Assembly (NCBI GenBank): GCA_023213395.1
Contig: CM041465.1
Location: 195,369,741 to 195,433,740 of the forward strand
DNA from: Cycas panzhihuaensis
Lineage: Eukaryota; Cycadophyta
Length of the DNA: 64,000 nucleotides
Direction: 5' to 3'
A program made the position numbers and the translations under genes. Within the stretch, counting starts at the first letter, position 1. Each line of letters begins with the position of its first letter. The notes beneath the pieces are model-generated. The model did no database searches, was not told the origin of the DNA, and was given only the letters and a program-made list of their open reading frames with translations. Shown here one piece after another: positions 33,915 through 46,587 of the stretch.

Positions 33915-36636
33915 TGTTTCTCGACTTCCGGGAATGGATACAGAATTACCAACTCAAGTAAGTGCAGGTATGTTTCTCACCTTATCATCACTTTCTTTTG
34001 ATGAGTGCTTGCTTGCATGTCTGCATGTTCGTGGCCTTGTAGACGACTTTGCCTTCGTCTACACTTATTTTAGCCTATGATGACTATAGCAGGGGCACAC
34101 TCCCAGTAAGTGTGGCACCCTAGTGGCCACTCCGCTTCCCGCATTCTGCCCTCCTTACTCCAGGATCCACTTGGCTTATGCCACCTCTGCCCGTGTTATG
34201 ACCTGTCATTATTTGGTTGACTTGCCATACCGTTTGAGCCCTATTTTTGCTCTTTTGGACCCGTTTGTTGACTTGTTTACCCCCGGGTAGGTGTCTCAGC
34301 CCCCTATTGGCTCTTTTTGTCATCTGCCCCCAGCCTAGACCGGCTGGCCAGGCCTGGTTTTCCCTCCAGGCGAATACCACTGAGATTTTCGCAGTACCGC
34401 CAGAAAATCCATAGTACCGCAGATTTTGCGGCGGTATGACTGTTCTAATTTATTTTTTAAAAAACTGCCGTGGTAATTTTACATTTATTGCGAAACTGCC
34501 ACGTGTCTCGTGACTTAACTCGCTGCCAACCATGCCCTAATCACTCACTTTAGGGTTTGGGTTGGGTACTTAAGTCATCATTTACTCATTTTTTAGAACT
34601 TTTTTTTGCGCACTTTTTAGATTGCTCCTCAAGGAAACCACGCTGTGCTCTGCTATTCTCTCACGCCCCATCGCTACTACAGGACTCGTGATCTCTCCTC
34701 TAATGCCCAACTCTCATTTGGTGTGGCTAGGACATCTTCCCAGCCCCTCACACACCTTGGAGAGGGCCCCTTGAAGAGATTTCAGTGGATTCTTGCCCCG
34801 GGCAGCCATCAAGCGTTCTAAGTGCAGGTGTTCTTCCTCCAACTCCATTGGCAGGGTCCCAAACCTACTACACCATAGTTTCTGGGCTAATTTCTCAGCC
34901 TCTCCTTACCAGCCCTTGGCTAAGGCAAGCACCTCTCCTCTTCCTCTCAGGTATTCATTGATTTGAGTTATTTTCCTTATGCAATTGATGCCCTATATTA
35001 CTTGTCTTTGTGAGGGTTGTTTTCCTCTTTATATTGGACTATTTTACCCATGTTATAGTGCCTCCTTACCTGCATTTATTGCTTAAGGCAGTGGCATAGA
35101 AGGTTGACATAGGGTTTGGGAGAGAGCTGGGTGGATTCCGTACCACCTTCCACGCTCCTCGAGTGGCTTTAAGCCCCCTAAACCTTCCCTCTTGCCTTGT
35201 GTTGTCCTTGGCACTTAAACAAGGGTTTGTTGGCCCTTCCTTAGCTGCTGAAATCAGCACTGTCATACATTTTAGCACTGGTTTGAGGGCTTAGGTTTAG
35301 GTCCAGGTGACTCACATAAGTCCTAACCGCTTGTGCTTTGCCCAACTCCTTTTTCGGCAGTCCAATTTGCTCTTCATAGCACCCCGGCTTGCCGTAGGCC
35401 TTCTTTGGCTCCTTGCAACTCCCTTGTTACTATTTTCAGCCATCCTTCTTAGCCTTGTCCTCACTGCCTTGTGGCTTTTGGGGGAGGTTAGGGTTGTTCT
35501 TTGTGGGAGGTGGGCCACTCCGAGGCTTACCGGTTACTTTCCTTTTGCTTTGGTTGTCCTCCTTTACATATTATCATCATTGTGTTGATGCTAACACATA
35601 CGTGTTTAAGTTTATATTAGTATTACATAGACATGTATTGTTAGGGTCTTATCATTGCATGTTGGTGCCCTTTCTCCAGAAACGGGGAGGTTATTATTTG
35701 CTTACAGGTACTTGGAGAGCGCAAAGGGTCTTTTCTGCTCATCCCGTCGCCGGTAAGTGCTCCTATGCATGTTGTACTTTCATACTTCATATACTACTAG
35801 TAGTTGGTCTCTTTCTTTCCTTGGTTTTGTACTTTAGTATTTTTCTGGGGAAGGTAAGAGAGCCCCTCATTCTAACCCGATGCGATGCTTCACACCTGCC
35901 GCGCCTTGTGGAGTAGTTTTGGTATCCCTTGGGAGTGCCATCGTCACACACGCTTCCGGTCTGGGTACACGCTTCGCTCCACCCTACCACTCTTTCCTTT
36001 TGAATTTTCTTCACATAAGTAGTAATTAACTCATTGGAAATCAAAAGGGGAACTTAACTTTGCTTTCGGTTCATGCTTTATTTATTTCATTGCATGCATC
36101 TTCTCTACCCATAGGAAAAGGTCATAGGAACTGCCCCTTTTCACCTTTTCCTTTCCTTTGTCGTGCAAGCTTCCTGCTCTCCGTCTTGCTTGTGTGTTTG
36201 GTTAGTTTGCTTAGGCATACCTTGACCCACCTTCTTGGGTCATCCCTCTTGGTTTCCTTTGGTTCCCTGCTTCGCCGGATAACCAAAGTGACCTCGTCCA
36301 TAGGCCACTTGCTCGCCTATCCCTCTTTGTTTCCTGTTGCTCTAGGAAAACACTCAAAGGTTCCTTCCCATCCCCTTCTGGCCATCCAAGGGTGGGAGGA
36401 TCCTTCCCTTCAGTTAACCTAGGCTAACCCTATACCTCCTCACCTCTTGCTCGAAGTGGGGGGATCACCCTTTGGTAGCTATATTCCATTGCAGGTCACG
36501 AACTCACGCTCCGGTGCACGGGGCGCCCTACGTGGTATTTACCCTACTTATAGGTCTCTTTCTTGATCATATTATCACCCACTCTTACCACACCTATTTA
36601 GTTAGGTAGCTATCCTGTAGACGCGCGTCCGTAAAC
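33915..36636. other. GC-rich, CpG-retaining block of unknown nature
   Basis: About 2.7 kb, clearly richer in G, C and CpG than everything around it. It is flanked by a 7-bp direct repeat CGTAAAC (33908-33914 and 36630-36636). It begins TGTTTCTCGACTTCC and ends near ACGCGCGTCC. It holds a CACGTG box (34500-34505), a TATA-like GGTACTTAAG (34565-34574) and several consensus-like splice motifs (GCAG followed by GT at 34829 and 36493; GGTAAGTGC near 35752). Three long frames (35307-35588, 35413-35916, 36060-36422) match no family I know. Options: large solo LTR, other recent insertion, or transcribed non-coding unit. Low CpG decay argues for late arrival. Confidence 0.5.
34392..34438. repeat. Inverted repeat in GC-rich block
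   Basis: GTACCGCCAGAAAATC and, 12 bases later, GATTTTGCGGCGGTAT can pair as an imperfect hairpin. TACCGC occurs three times in one orientation or the other within 50 bp, just upstream of the CACGTG and TATA-like motifs. Confidence 0.6.
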
Positions 36637-36656
36637 AAAAAAGAAAAAAGAAAAAA

Positions 36657-37242
36657 TCCCAAAGTTTAAAATTTACCCTATAATTGCATGATTAACAGGT
36701 AAACCAGATGGTCAAATGGATGAAAATAATCAAATTTTATTATTAAACAGCTTGTAGAGGGTCAAAATCTTCATGAAATGATCACAAAACTATAATGGAG
36801 CTAGTATATCATTTGGTGATGGTATGAAAATAGTCAAAATTCATGTGATAAGTGATAACAATGATGGACTTTGGGACTTGAAGTATGATGGAGTGGTTGA
36901 AATATAATGCAATATACATATCATAGTAGATCAACAAATTATAGAGCAAGAAGGTAGATCTCTTTATAGGGTTACCTAGGCAACAACCAAATTCATAGAG
37001 GGTGCTTCAAGCATATAGATAGATAAGTGTAACATATATCATCTTCACAAATCATCATGCAGAGCAACTTCTTCATAACATGTGTATAATAACATAGTGG
37101 GACATAACATAAACAATGTTATACTGGTAGACACAACAAACATTAGAAACAAATGACATTGATATACTCTTCAACTTAGGAGAGGATGGGAGATTATTAA
37201 TGACCTCCTCTCCTTCACTTATAAATAGAAGACATGAACATG
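36657..37242 (-). other. Copia1 leader
   Basis: About 590 bp between the primer site and the GC-rich block, without coding sequence. A purine-rich A/G run (36637-36656) separates it from the block. Confidence 0.5.
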
Positions 37243-37254
37243 GCTTTGATACTA
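37243..37254 (-). promoter_or_regulatory. Copia1 primer binding site
   Basis: GCTTTGATACTA, complement of the tRNA-iMet site with two C/T-type changes, adjoining the LTR start TGTCAAAAAATAC at 37255. Confidence 0.7.
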
Positions 37255-37411
37255 TGTCAAAAAATACAAAAAATATGATATCTAATATTCAAATTAAATT
37301 AATCATAGGGTCAAATATACATTTATAGTGTCATGTACCACTCAACATGTGATGACATAATATCTAATGTAATTATTTCATTAATGTACTAATATGCATT
37401 ATTCTTTAATA
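37255..37411 (-). repeat. Copia1 5' LTR
   Basis: 157-bp partner of 25873-26028. It ends TTCTTTAATA (canonical AACA with C to T). Confidence 0.7.
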
Positions 37412-38540
37412 ATTACAACTTAGAGTTTAGGATGAATTTAGGCACATTCTTCTTACTTCCATTTTCCATCACAGTATCCCATATGTGCTCATATTTATTC
37501 TGCTTAAGGTTATACCTCCCCATAATTCTAAGTGATATAAAATTATAACTTCTACCTAAATCAATGAATTGGAAATGGCTTAATCAAATATTTTACCTTA
37601 TTTTGTACCATGGTGGACTAATGACTTGTCTATTGACCATCCACCATTATATACACTCACATAGGTCCCATCCCCTTGACTATGTCCACTATTGTTAATT
37701 GTATCTCTATGTTATAGGACCTACCTTCTATAGTTTTTCTCTTTAGACATTCTTGTGTATAATATGCTTTTCTATTGTATTAGAAACAAGTATTATAAGG
37801 GACATCCCTAGAAAATTTACCATAAGTATGATTGGATTATTATACCCTTTGTAATTCATTAATATTCCTTACATCTTATTGAGGAGGAGGTGGTTAAAAT
37901 CCATTCTTTCATTATTGCATGGGGTCTACATTAGAAGCCAATTTCATTAACAAAGAAAAGGGGACTTACAATAGTAATTATAAGAATACGAATGTATTAT
38001 TAGCCTTTTGAAAGTGGCAACCTAATGAAACCCTCTCTTGTTCTCTACAAATTTAAATTATTGGATAGTTAAGGAGTGATACTAATCTAAGTTTATCACT
38101 ATGCTTGATTGATTAACTGTTGACTAGTTTAGTAACAATTTAATAGCATGAACAAAGTTTATCTCTGAATGATTATAACCCTTTATCCTTCTTTTGGATG
38201 GTGATTGTGTAAGTGGTAAACCTATTTTTGGTAGAACCTCCCTTCTTTCCTTAGCTTTCCTATCTTGGATGATCATGGATTACTTAAAAGAGTGATTAAA
38301 CATCTTTTTTTGGTCTCTACAAGGACACAGAGGTTTAATGAAATCAATGTAGTTTGATGACTTAAAAACATTTGATTAATTATTTTGGCTTGACCATCTT
38401 TAGATATAAAGGGGCATTCCCTCTTTATAGTAATTAAGATGTTAATACCTTGGTAGGGTGTATTTTTTAGTCATAGTACTTTACTTTAGAAGAAAATTCA
38501 AGAAGCAGTGGTAATAGAGTATTTCTCATGTCAATGACCT
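37412..38540 (-). pseudogene. Gypsy-A gag, zinc knuckle and protease start
   Basis: Minus strand, 5' to 3': poorly preserved gag (EFHNLKMV-like block near 38360), a zinc knuckle relic near 37740-37790 in which CF-x-Y-x4-Y-x4-C replaces C-x2-C-x4-H-x4-C (one Cys and the His both Tyr), then FIDLGRSYNFISLRI near 37530-37560, the aspartic protease active site with D-S-G changed to D-L-G. The block stops at the Copia1 edge, and RT resumes on the other side at 25872. Confidence 0.7.
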
Positions 38541-38769
38541 TTTTCTTTTTACATAAAAGATGAATATTTATATTGAAAAAAATTTATGCATGGTGCAACA
38601 AAAAAGACTAGGGGGTAGAACATCATTCCCTCCATCATTATAAATGATACAATAAAAATCTTCTCCTAGGGAAATAAATAGAAGAATGAAATATACATTA
38701 TTATATAGAGACTAAGGTTATGACCAACCTTTATATATAAGCAAAGTAATACAAAATCTTAGCATAAAA

Positions 38770-39180
38770 GAATATCATATCTGCTTTGAGTCTCCTTTTA
38801 TTAGAGGAGTAGCTCCATAATGCTAACAACCATCATCTCCTTTGTTGAAAGCATCCTCCTATAGCTTCTAGACCATGCAAGAAATAAGCTTAATACGTAT
38901 CAAAACTAGCACCTATGAAATGCATTTCTCATTGGCCCTTATATTGGTCAAGTTGACTTGCATATAAGAGGTTGAATACTGTTGTATTATAATAAGAGGA
39001 TAACTATTTTTCGGCCATCTCCTCCTCCTAAAGCAACTATGTGACCCATTTATCTATCTCAAGCTCCCTTCATCTAGCATCAAGCACTATAGACATGGTG
39101 AATGGAGTAGATTTCCATTGATTGATAAGCTTGAGGAGGTGGTTGTACTCTACCTAAACCTTATGAGGTTATGCATTAAT
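38770..39180 (-). pseudogene. Coding-like relic, family unknown
   Basis: One minus-strand frame reads for about 135 codons without a frameshift. Its stops are all TAG/TAA/TGA of the kind made from Gln or Arg codons by C to T. Readable parts include NQWKSTPFTMSIVLDAR near 39090 and GLEAIGGCFQQRR near 38850. I cannot assign it to a retroelement or host gene family. It lies between Gypsy-A gag and the minus-strand LINE fragment and could be the end of either or a captured host exon. Confidence 0.28.
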
Positions 39181-39249
39181 CTATAAAGAAAATTCATTTA
39201 ATACTATAAAAAAATGTTTTATTATAAAAGTTGCACTCAATATATTTAT

Positions 39250-40495
39250 ATTTAAAAAATACACCATTTCTAAATTTCCAAATACAACATAAAACTTTTA
39301 TTCTTAGATTTCTTAGGCTAGGTAAGATGTTACAGAAAAAGCTTCGTTGTACCCATGTAGTGTAGTATTCTATCTAAACTCTTCATTGATAATAGGTTTT
39401 GCAAATTACTAACAAGTTTCCATGCTAACTTGGCAAAGGGTCATCAATAGAATAGATATATAAGTGATTTATCATATCCATAAAACACACATGAAATATC
39501 ATCATATCCAAGTTTGGCCATCTTAGACTTGATGGCTACTATTTTGTAGGAGCATCTATTTCAAAAAAAAAAAATTTAATTCCAACAGTGTATTCCATAG
39601 TTTATCAATTCTCTACTTCCAAACCACTTCTCCACATATAATATTCTAAATCTAGTTTAGCTTATTAGAAATACTATTGTTATTAGTAAGATGCTTATAA
39701 ATATGTGAAGACAAGAATTTATTGAAAAGGTTTCAAGTGGTTTTAGACCTAATCACACCAACATTTAATACATCCTCTATTGGTTAAGTTGGAAATTTGT
39801 GTTGCTAAATAATAGTTCTATATCTCCTTAATTATGAACCTATCAGTACATTTGAGGTTAAATTCCAACCTAATAATGTTCCATTATTTCCACCAACCCT
39901 TGGTCATGTCAAGTAATTACCATATAAATATGAGGACTTTTTTATCATGTTGCTTTGCCTCAAACCACAAAATTTGGCCCAAGCATTATTCATCCCATTG
40001 CATCAATGGAAACTACCAAATGCAATGATTATAAGGTGATAATCCTCTACATGGTTCATCACCTCGCCAACTCAACAACTTCTAATCTTTCTCTCATACT
40101 CCCTAAATCATCTTAAGGATAAGTGACCCTATAAGTTTTAGTGGGACTAACACAATTGATGCCTTATAAGTGCTTAACCTAAAACTAGTTAAACTACATG
40201 GTCTTGTCTAAGTAACTAACTAAAATTTTCCACACTTCATCTTCCTCCACTGATCTCATGAGCTACTTAGCATAGACTACTCTTTCTTAGAGCTTAAGAT
40301 TGATTAAGTCTAGCCCTTTACTCTCTTTAAACTTACAACAAGTATGCCAATTGACAAATCTAAATCCTTTCCTTCCTTTCCAATTTGACCAAAGGAAAGT
40401 TCTAAGAAGTCTTTCTAGCTTATCATGAATCACAAGCATGGGGAAGGTAAAATACATTTTCAATCCACCACCCACTAAAGTTAAGATATCATAGG
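39250..40495 (-). pseudogene. Second LINE: RT C-terminus and zf-RVT fragment
   Basis: The open frame at 40287-40475 has KLERLLRTFLWSNWKGRKGF then VNWHTCCKFKESKGLDLINLKL, the post-palm block of plant LINE RTs (FLWxG...W...C.PK..GGLGxRxL). Farther down, near 39360-39470, PFAKLAWKLV with degraded C-x2-C and H/C positions (several now Tyr) matches the zf-RVT domain. Endonuclease and RT palm are absent, so it is truncated. Its 3' end is not defined. Confidence 0.75.
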
Positions 40496-40539
40496 AACTT
40501 GAACCACCTTTGTGATGTCTTATAGAAGTAATCGATATA

Positions 40540-43500
40540 TATGCTCCTCCTATTTGTGATGATGCATTATCTCAAATGACTTGTGTATAATACATTTTAT
40601 ATGGAAGATCTTAGGACTTATGTATTGTGAATTCAACTTACTTAAGGTCTTGTGTCTTATTTCTATATTATGTCCATGGGATATTGTCCTTAAAAGAGGG
40701 TAGCCTAAAGTTGATCTATGACTATCTTTGAAACTAGCCCAATCAACATCTGTATAACCTACTAAAGAAAGATTGTCCACTTGGCAGTAATTAAGTCTAA
40801 ATTGAAGTGAACCCCAAAGATATCTTAGGATCCACATAGCTACTTTCTAGTGTGAAATATTGGGATGAGTCATAAACCTAGAGTAGACCCCAATAACATA
40901 TGAAATATTTGATCATATATATATGAGGTAAATTAATTTCCCCACAAGCTGCCTATACAAAGTGGGATCGATAAGTTTACCATGCTCATCAAGATCTAAC
41001 TTAAGTCATGTCTCCATAGGGGGTTGTGATGGCTTAAATTCCTCCATTCTAAACTTTTAAAGGATCTCCCTTGTATATTTAGATTATGAAAGGAAGATAT
41101 GACCTGGTCATTGCCAGACTTCCATGCCAAGAAAGTAATGGAGCAATCCAAGATCAATCATCTCAAAACTACTATTTAATTCCCCTTTGAGATATAAAAT
41201 CCACTCCGTGTCATTGCAAGTTATCAATAAATCATCAACATACAATTCAACTAGAGTGATCAAATTATCTCAAATTCTGATATACAAACTGGGATTCATT
41301 GATGAGTATACAAGTGTATGCTTCTGAAAGTACTCAGTTATTTTCATGTACCAAGCGTGAGTTAATTACTTGAGGCCATAAAGAGCCTTCTTCAACTTGT
41401 AGACTAGATGTTCTTTTCCACAAATAACATAGTTGGGAGGATGATTTAATTACACTTCCTCTTATAAGTCACCATTTAAAAAGGTACTTTTCACATCCAT
41501 CTAAAAGACATGCCACTTAAATTGAGCTACTAATACCAAAATAAGTTTGATTGTGGTCATGTTGGTAATAGGGATAAATGTGTCATTATAATTAATGCCC
41601 TCAATCTATTTGAAATATTTAGCAACCAATCATACTTTATAGCATTAAATGGAGTCATTTCTATGGAATTTTATTTTATAAATCCATCTACAATCAATTG
41701 GTTTCTTTCCATCAAGTAACTCAACTAGCTCCTAAGTGTCATTTTGCAAAATAGAATCTATTTCCTCATTCATGGCTACTTGCCACTTTTGGTTAGTAAT
41801 GGCTTCTTCAAAAGTGGTAGGTTTAGCAATTGATAAAACTTATGCCATTAATGTGAAGTTGGTTAATGCCCTATATTTGGATTACCTCTTAGTTTGTTGT
41901 GGAGGTGATGGAGTAATAGATGTTGTCTACAAACACTATTTAGGAAGTGACTTTGAAGTGACCTCTTCTTAAACATCTTTTACAGGAATTATTGTTGTAG
42001 ATGTTGAAGTAGAGGTAGGATGTACAAATGATATACCAAGAGTATATGACGTTGATGGAGGTAATTAAACTGTAGGAATATTCTATATAGTAGGTGGTGG
42101 AATATAAGTTACTTCAAGTTATTCATCAAAGAATTAAAGTTGAGTCATGTTCACGTCTTGGTTCTATTAGAAAAAGATAACATCCTAAGATGTATATATT
42201 TGCTTAATAGCAAGATCATAAAGCTTGTAGGCCTTATAACTAGACATGTAGCTAACAAAAATGTGTTTCCTACTTTTATCATCTAATTTCTTTCTTTGTT
42301 CTTTTGGTATAAGCATATATATTATACAATCAAAGGTGCACAAATATGAAACCAAGGGTTTTTGACCTGACTAGGCCTTCTTGGGTGTAATACTTAAAAT
42401 AACCTTCATTGGACTTTAATTCGTAAGATAAGCAATTGTGTTAAGGGCTTTAATCTAGAATTAAAGTCCCAAAATTCTCATGGAAAGTATAACTTTACCT
42501 TTATTAATCAAGGTCTAATTCATATACTTAGCAACTCCATTTTGCTAAGATGTTTAAGGGGTAGAGAACTATTGTTTCATACCATTATCCTTATAAAACT
42601 AAGTAAATTCTCTAATAGTATATTCTCCTCTATTATTGCAACAAAGGATATTAATTAGCTTTCTAGATTTCAATTCAACCCCATGCTTAATTCTCTAAAA
42701 TTTTTAAACACTTCTAATTTCTGGTTTAGGAAATAAACCTAAACTTTATGGGAATAATCATCAATAAATATAATAAAATATCAACAACCATTGAAAGATG
42801 CCTAATACATAGGTCCATAAATGTTAGAGTAAATAAGACCCAAAGGTTCTTTCATACATTAAACTTTTCTATTTAAACTAAACAGAGCTCGATGATGTTT
42901 TCCCATCACATAAGCCTCACAAATACAATTGGTCTACTTAATATTTGGTATCTCATGCACCATATTCAATTTGAAAAGTAGATGAAGGCTATTCATATTC
43001 AGATGACTAACATATTGATGCCACAATTGGTCTTTTAAAAGCCTCCAAGAAATAATTACTTTTAAAGTAAATTGCTCATTAGTATTTGAGGTGGAAGCAC
43101 AAGTATGGGAAGTGGGTGTTGTATTGCTACAAGAGTTAGTTTCATTTTATAGGAACATAGGTTTGAAATTGCATCAAGCTTATACAAACCTTGGTCTTCA
43201 TATCCAAATGGAATCAAATTGTCTTTCAAATTAGTAATCAATCATTTCCTAAGATGACTAAATAAAACATCAAAGTTCTATTTATATATCTAGCTAACTA
43301 ATAATAGATTATATATCATGACATGGACATAGAAGGCATTGTTAATGTGATGTTTAATATCTAAATCCTTTAGAGATATTAGAGCATTATCGATCTTGGC
43401 AAACTCTAAAATAACATCATCACCAAATGTTATTGATTGTTCGTATACTAGCCTTATATGTATAAGTTATTATTCAGAACCTACCATATGACAAGAAGAT

Positions 43501-44700
43501 CCTTAATCTATCAACCACAATTTATTTGAATGATGTGTTATTGATGTAGTAAAGGACAAGTTCTATAAAATAGCTATGTGGCCTCCTTGATTTTAATTTT
43601 ATCTTTGGTTTTGATTTCTATTCTATTGATTACCCTGAGGGGCATTGTGGTTCTATCTCCTTAGTCCTTGATAATTGCCACGTTTATGATTTTAATTACC
43701 CTGAGTTATAGGGAAATTCTAGTGTCGTTGTTATTGAAAATCAACTTTCTTCTTCCTATAATTGGGTGTAAATATGACCAAGTTTGCCACAATAGTGACA
43801 AATAATCTGACTAAGATATTGAGGTCATTACTGACACTATTGATATGAATGTTGATTTAAATTTATTGAATTGAACTATCGATTAAGGTGTGGACATTGT
43901 TATTTCCCTCTATGTCATGTTATAAAGGCAAGAGTAGAAGACGAGGTACCTAAATCTCCTAGTCTATTTAAAATTCACTCCTCTTAAAGTAGAAAGCCTT
44001 CCATTGTATTGAAATCAAGTGTGGTAAGATAATTGAGATAGGTTTGATATAAGGGAATTGTATCCAACTAGTAATACATTGACTATATATAATATTAGGT
44101 TACTATCATCAAGTGGTTATTCTATAATGCTTAATTGGTTCTTAATTGAATCAATCTGAGTTAGGTGAGTTACATTTGATCCTGTATATGGTATGGAGTG
44201 GAGTTGTACTTTAAGCATGACAACTCTAGCATTGTCCTTCCTTTTATGTAATGCACAGATTATATTCTAGGCTTCAATAGAAATGGAGGCAAGTTCAATA
44301 TTTTGGTCCACATTATTTTCACTAGACAAGTATAGGAAAGAAAGGCCAACTTCATCAAATTCTTTAAAGGAAGTTAAAGTAATGAGATCAGTACAAATAA
44401 TAGCATTAGGATCATTAGGATTTCAGGTATCTTTAGGCATGGGAATTTTACTAGAAACATAAGCCTATAACTTGTTTATTTTTAGAATATTCTTGAATTA
44501 TTTCTTCTAAGCTAAGAAATTATCACTACTAGATAATTTAATTGTATTAATTACAACCGTTTGAAGTGTTATTTTATCTCAAATACATGTCTTGTCTTCC
44601 TAAAAAGGTTTATTAATCTAGTAGTTATAGTCTTAGTATCTCTTTGCCTAATAACCCCTAGTAGTTGAAATGATTCTCTCTAATGGTATACCTGCTTACA
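40540..44700 (-). pseudogene. Copia2 gag-pol relic
   Basis: Minus strand, 5' to 3': gag with a UBN2-like part (DSNLILYIVNVLLVGYNSLI near 44090), protease LWLID-x-GSSCHMVGSE near 43480 (family WxxDSGxxxHM), SITFGDD near 43430, integrase at roughly 42200-43100 in fragments, then RT with MDVKSTFLNGDL near 41490, KLKKALYGLK near 41390 and an intact catalytic YVDD at 41231-41242. RNase H is open at 40550-40837 with LVGYTDVDWASFKDSHRST. Numerous stops, with no single long frame except the RNase H. The intact YVDD is unusual here. Confidence 0.85.
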
Positions 44701-44762
44701 AGTGGTAACTTGGGGACCTTATATATCCAAAGATACGTAGATGCTATTAAAGGCTCTATCAT

Positions 44763-44774
44763 GCTCTAATACTA
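44763..44774 (-). promoter_or_regulatory. Copia2 primer binding site
   Basis: GCTCTAATACTA, complement of the tRNA-iMet site with two transitions. The LTR remnant starts at about 44776 (TGACTCACTTGC). Confidence 0.6.
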
Positions 44775-44808
44775 TTGACTCACTTGCACTATATTTATAG
44801 CTTGAATA

Positions 44809-45166
44809 TGTTGGGATAACCCCCAATATGCTTATGGAGTTATGCAACTAAGGCCCCTCAAAGCCACCTTTGGGGCTCCCTAGGGCACCTAGAGCCACAT
44901 ACTAGCCTCTAGAGCCACCAAATGCCGTCCCATTATCATTAAGGTATGCGTTTCATTTATTAATTATATTTTTTAATATTAATTTGAATTATTTTTGGAT
45001 AATATGTAGGTCAGGTTAAGGCAATTTCTGCTTCCCCAAATAATCTATAAATGGTGTGGGAATACCTCCCTGGTGTTTTTTAACACTGCCCAATATTCAA
45101 AGGATTATGTTAACTCACGTAATAATGTACTCACCATTGTAGTCCCACTCTACATTTCATCCTTCA
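44809..45166 (+). repeat. Copia3 5' LTR
   Basis: 358 bp, TGTTGGGATAAC to CATCCTTCA. A TATA-like CTATAAATGG at about 45045-45054 probably marks the promoter, with transcription starting some 25-30 bp downstream. TTGGGGCTCCC and CCTAGGGCACC-like GC-rich stretches lie in the U3 part. Confidence 0.92.
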
Positions 45167-45168
45167 TT

Positions 45169-45180
45169 TGGTATCAGAGC
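45169..45180 (+). promoter_or_regulatory. Copia3 primer binding site
   Basis: TGGTATCAGAGC, an exact tRNA-iMet primer site two bases after the LTR. It and the 33204 site are the only unmutated ones in the window. Confidence 0.95.
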
Positions 45181-45997
45181 ATATGGTTCATCAACAACAA
45201 GCTTATATATCATTTTATTCATTATTTTCTTATATACTAAAGTTTACATTAAGGTTTACTTTGAATATTTAATATTTGATCATGAGCGGCCTTCATTTGG
45301 TGCACGTACGCTCCGTAGAATATTTTACTCCCATTTTTTGTATAACAAAGCTAGTTTTGTGTAGGTTATTAAAGATATGGTAAGAGAAAGACTGATTTTT
45401 CAAAGTATTTCATCATTTTTCCAAAGTTTTCAATTTGTTTTTGGATCACAAAGGTAACCTAAACTTCAAAGCAATTTAGATCTCAAACTAGCACTTAGAA
45501 CCCTATTAAGTGACTACTCATTTTGATTATAATTAAGTTATCTTCACAATGAAGGAAATAATTCATTATTTTATGTACTAGGAGCAGAGATATCCTCTTC
45601 GAAATGCCAGGTACTCTCACTAGTTACTAAAACCCCAGAACCTGCTTTATTCTTCTTCGTTTTGAGTTATTTTTCATTATTTTTCTCAAATTTTTTAAAG
45701 ATTCTTAGGTGCCCAAACCTTGCACCCATTTTAGATGTGATTTTTCACCTCGTATGCCCTTCATTCTTCAGTGTATCCTTGCCAGAGCTTGTGCACTATT
45801 CATCACCATTTTTTCCTTCATTTTTACATATAAAATCTTCATTTCATGAATGTTGTGACTTCAATCCACTAGTTCTAATCCTCTACACAATGTACTCCTT
45901 GAAATCGAAGCTATTAAAGTGTGTTTTAATTGGTCTTTATCGCCAAATCTCCCCTATTCATTAAATATCTTCAGTGTCCACGCACTTCTTTTTTGTT

Positions 45998-46030
<33 letters not shown>

Positions 46031-46036
46031 ATGTGT
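45998..46036. repeat. AT/GT microsatellite in Copia3 leader
   Basis: TATATATATA followed by about 13 GT units, then an ATGTGT tail. Confidence 0.95.
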
Positions 46037-46587
46037 AATACTTTTCCTAATCTCTTCAAATTTGATCCATATGTGGATGTTTTGCACCTTTTGGATCCAT
46101 TATATCCTTGTCTTCGATCTATTTCAGATTGATTTTAATCAACAAAAGTCATCAAAACTCGCTCTGTTACGTGAATAATCATGGCAGTGGCATATTTAGT
46201 TAATAATTTTTTATTTTTATAAAGTTTGATTTAATCAAACTTGATTGCATATTATTTGGAGTATGTCCTATTCGTTTAAGTCATTGGCCCCCTTCAGACG
46301 TTAGCCCCCAGTCCTGCGCACTCGCATGAGACCTCAAGCTATCTTTTCAAAGTGCCTAAATTAAATTTTATATAAAATTTTATTTATATTTTTCTTTAAG
46401 AAAGTGACTGGCATATTTTCTTCTTTATCTCCTCACTGGGTTGATAATTTTCAGTGAAACTAGATTCATTGCGATCATTATTTAGCGAGCTTCATCGTGG
46501 ACTAGTCATTTATCAGTGTTGGAGCCATTTTGATCAAGTTTTAATAGTTTGAAGTGACACATTTTTTTAGCCTCCATTTTGTTAATT

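Larger units (their letters stand above)
25873..37411 (-). mobile_element. Copia1: decayed Ty1/Copia element with internal insertions
   Basis: Short LTRs (about 157 bp) at 25873-26028 and 37255-37411. Copia-order pol is on the minus strand: integrase and RT at 29892-31760, RNase H C-terminus at 26029-26519. TR-GAG2 sits within RNase H. Sequence expected to encode gag and protease (31761-36660) is instead non-coding and holds an orphan LTR and a GC-rich block. Copia1 is inserted between the protease and RT of Gypsy-A. No clear target duplication was found, so the outer boundaries are good to a few bases only. Confidence 0.75.
40540..44808 (-). mobile_element. Copia2: decayed Ty1/Copia element
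   Basis: Gag to RNase H of a Copia element on the minus strand. Its primer site is at 44763-44774 and its 5' LTR starts about 44776, but only 33 bp later Copia3 is inserted; the LTR resumes at 53151. No 3' LTR or polypurine tract was found near 40540, where a LINE fragment abuts, so the 3' end is truncated. Confidence 0.8.

Noticed and set aside
35307-36422. Overlapping open frames in the GC-rich block (167, 120 and 93 codons)
   Set aside because: Stops are rarer simply because the block is GC-richer. Composition is Leu/Ser/Cys-rich on the plus strand, frames overlap on both strands, and no family motif is seen.
41736-41972. 78-codon plus-strand frame
   Set aside because: It is antisense to the Copia2 RT entry region, which has clear family motifs on the minus strand.
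45662-45964. 100-codon frame in Copia3 leader as a real gene
   Set aside because: No motif, Phe/Ser/Leu-rich as expected from T-rich DNA, and no evidence of conservation within the window; kept only as a remark.
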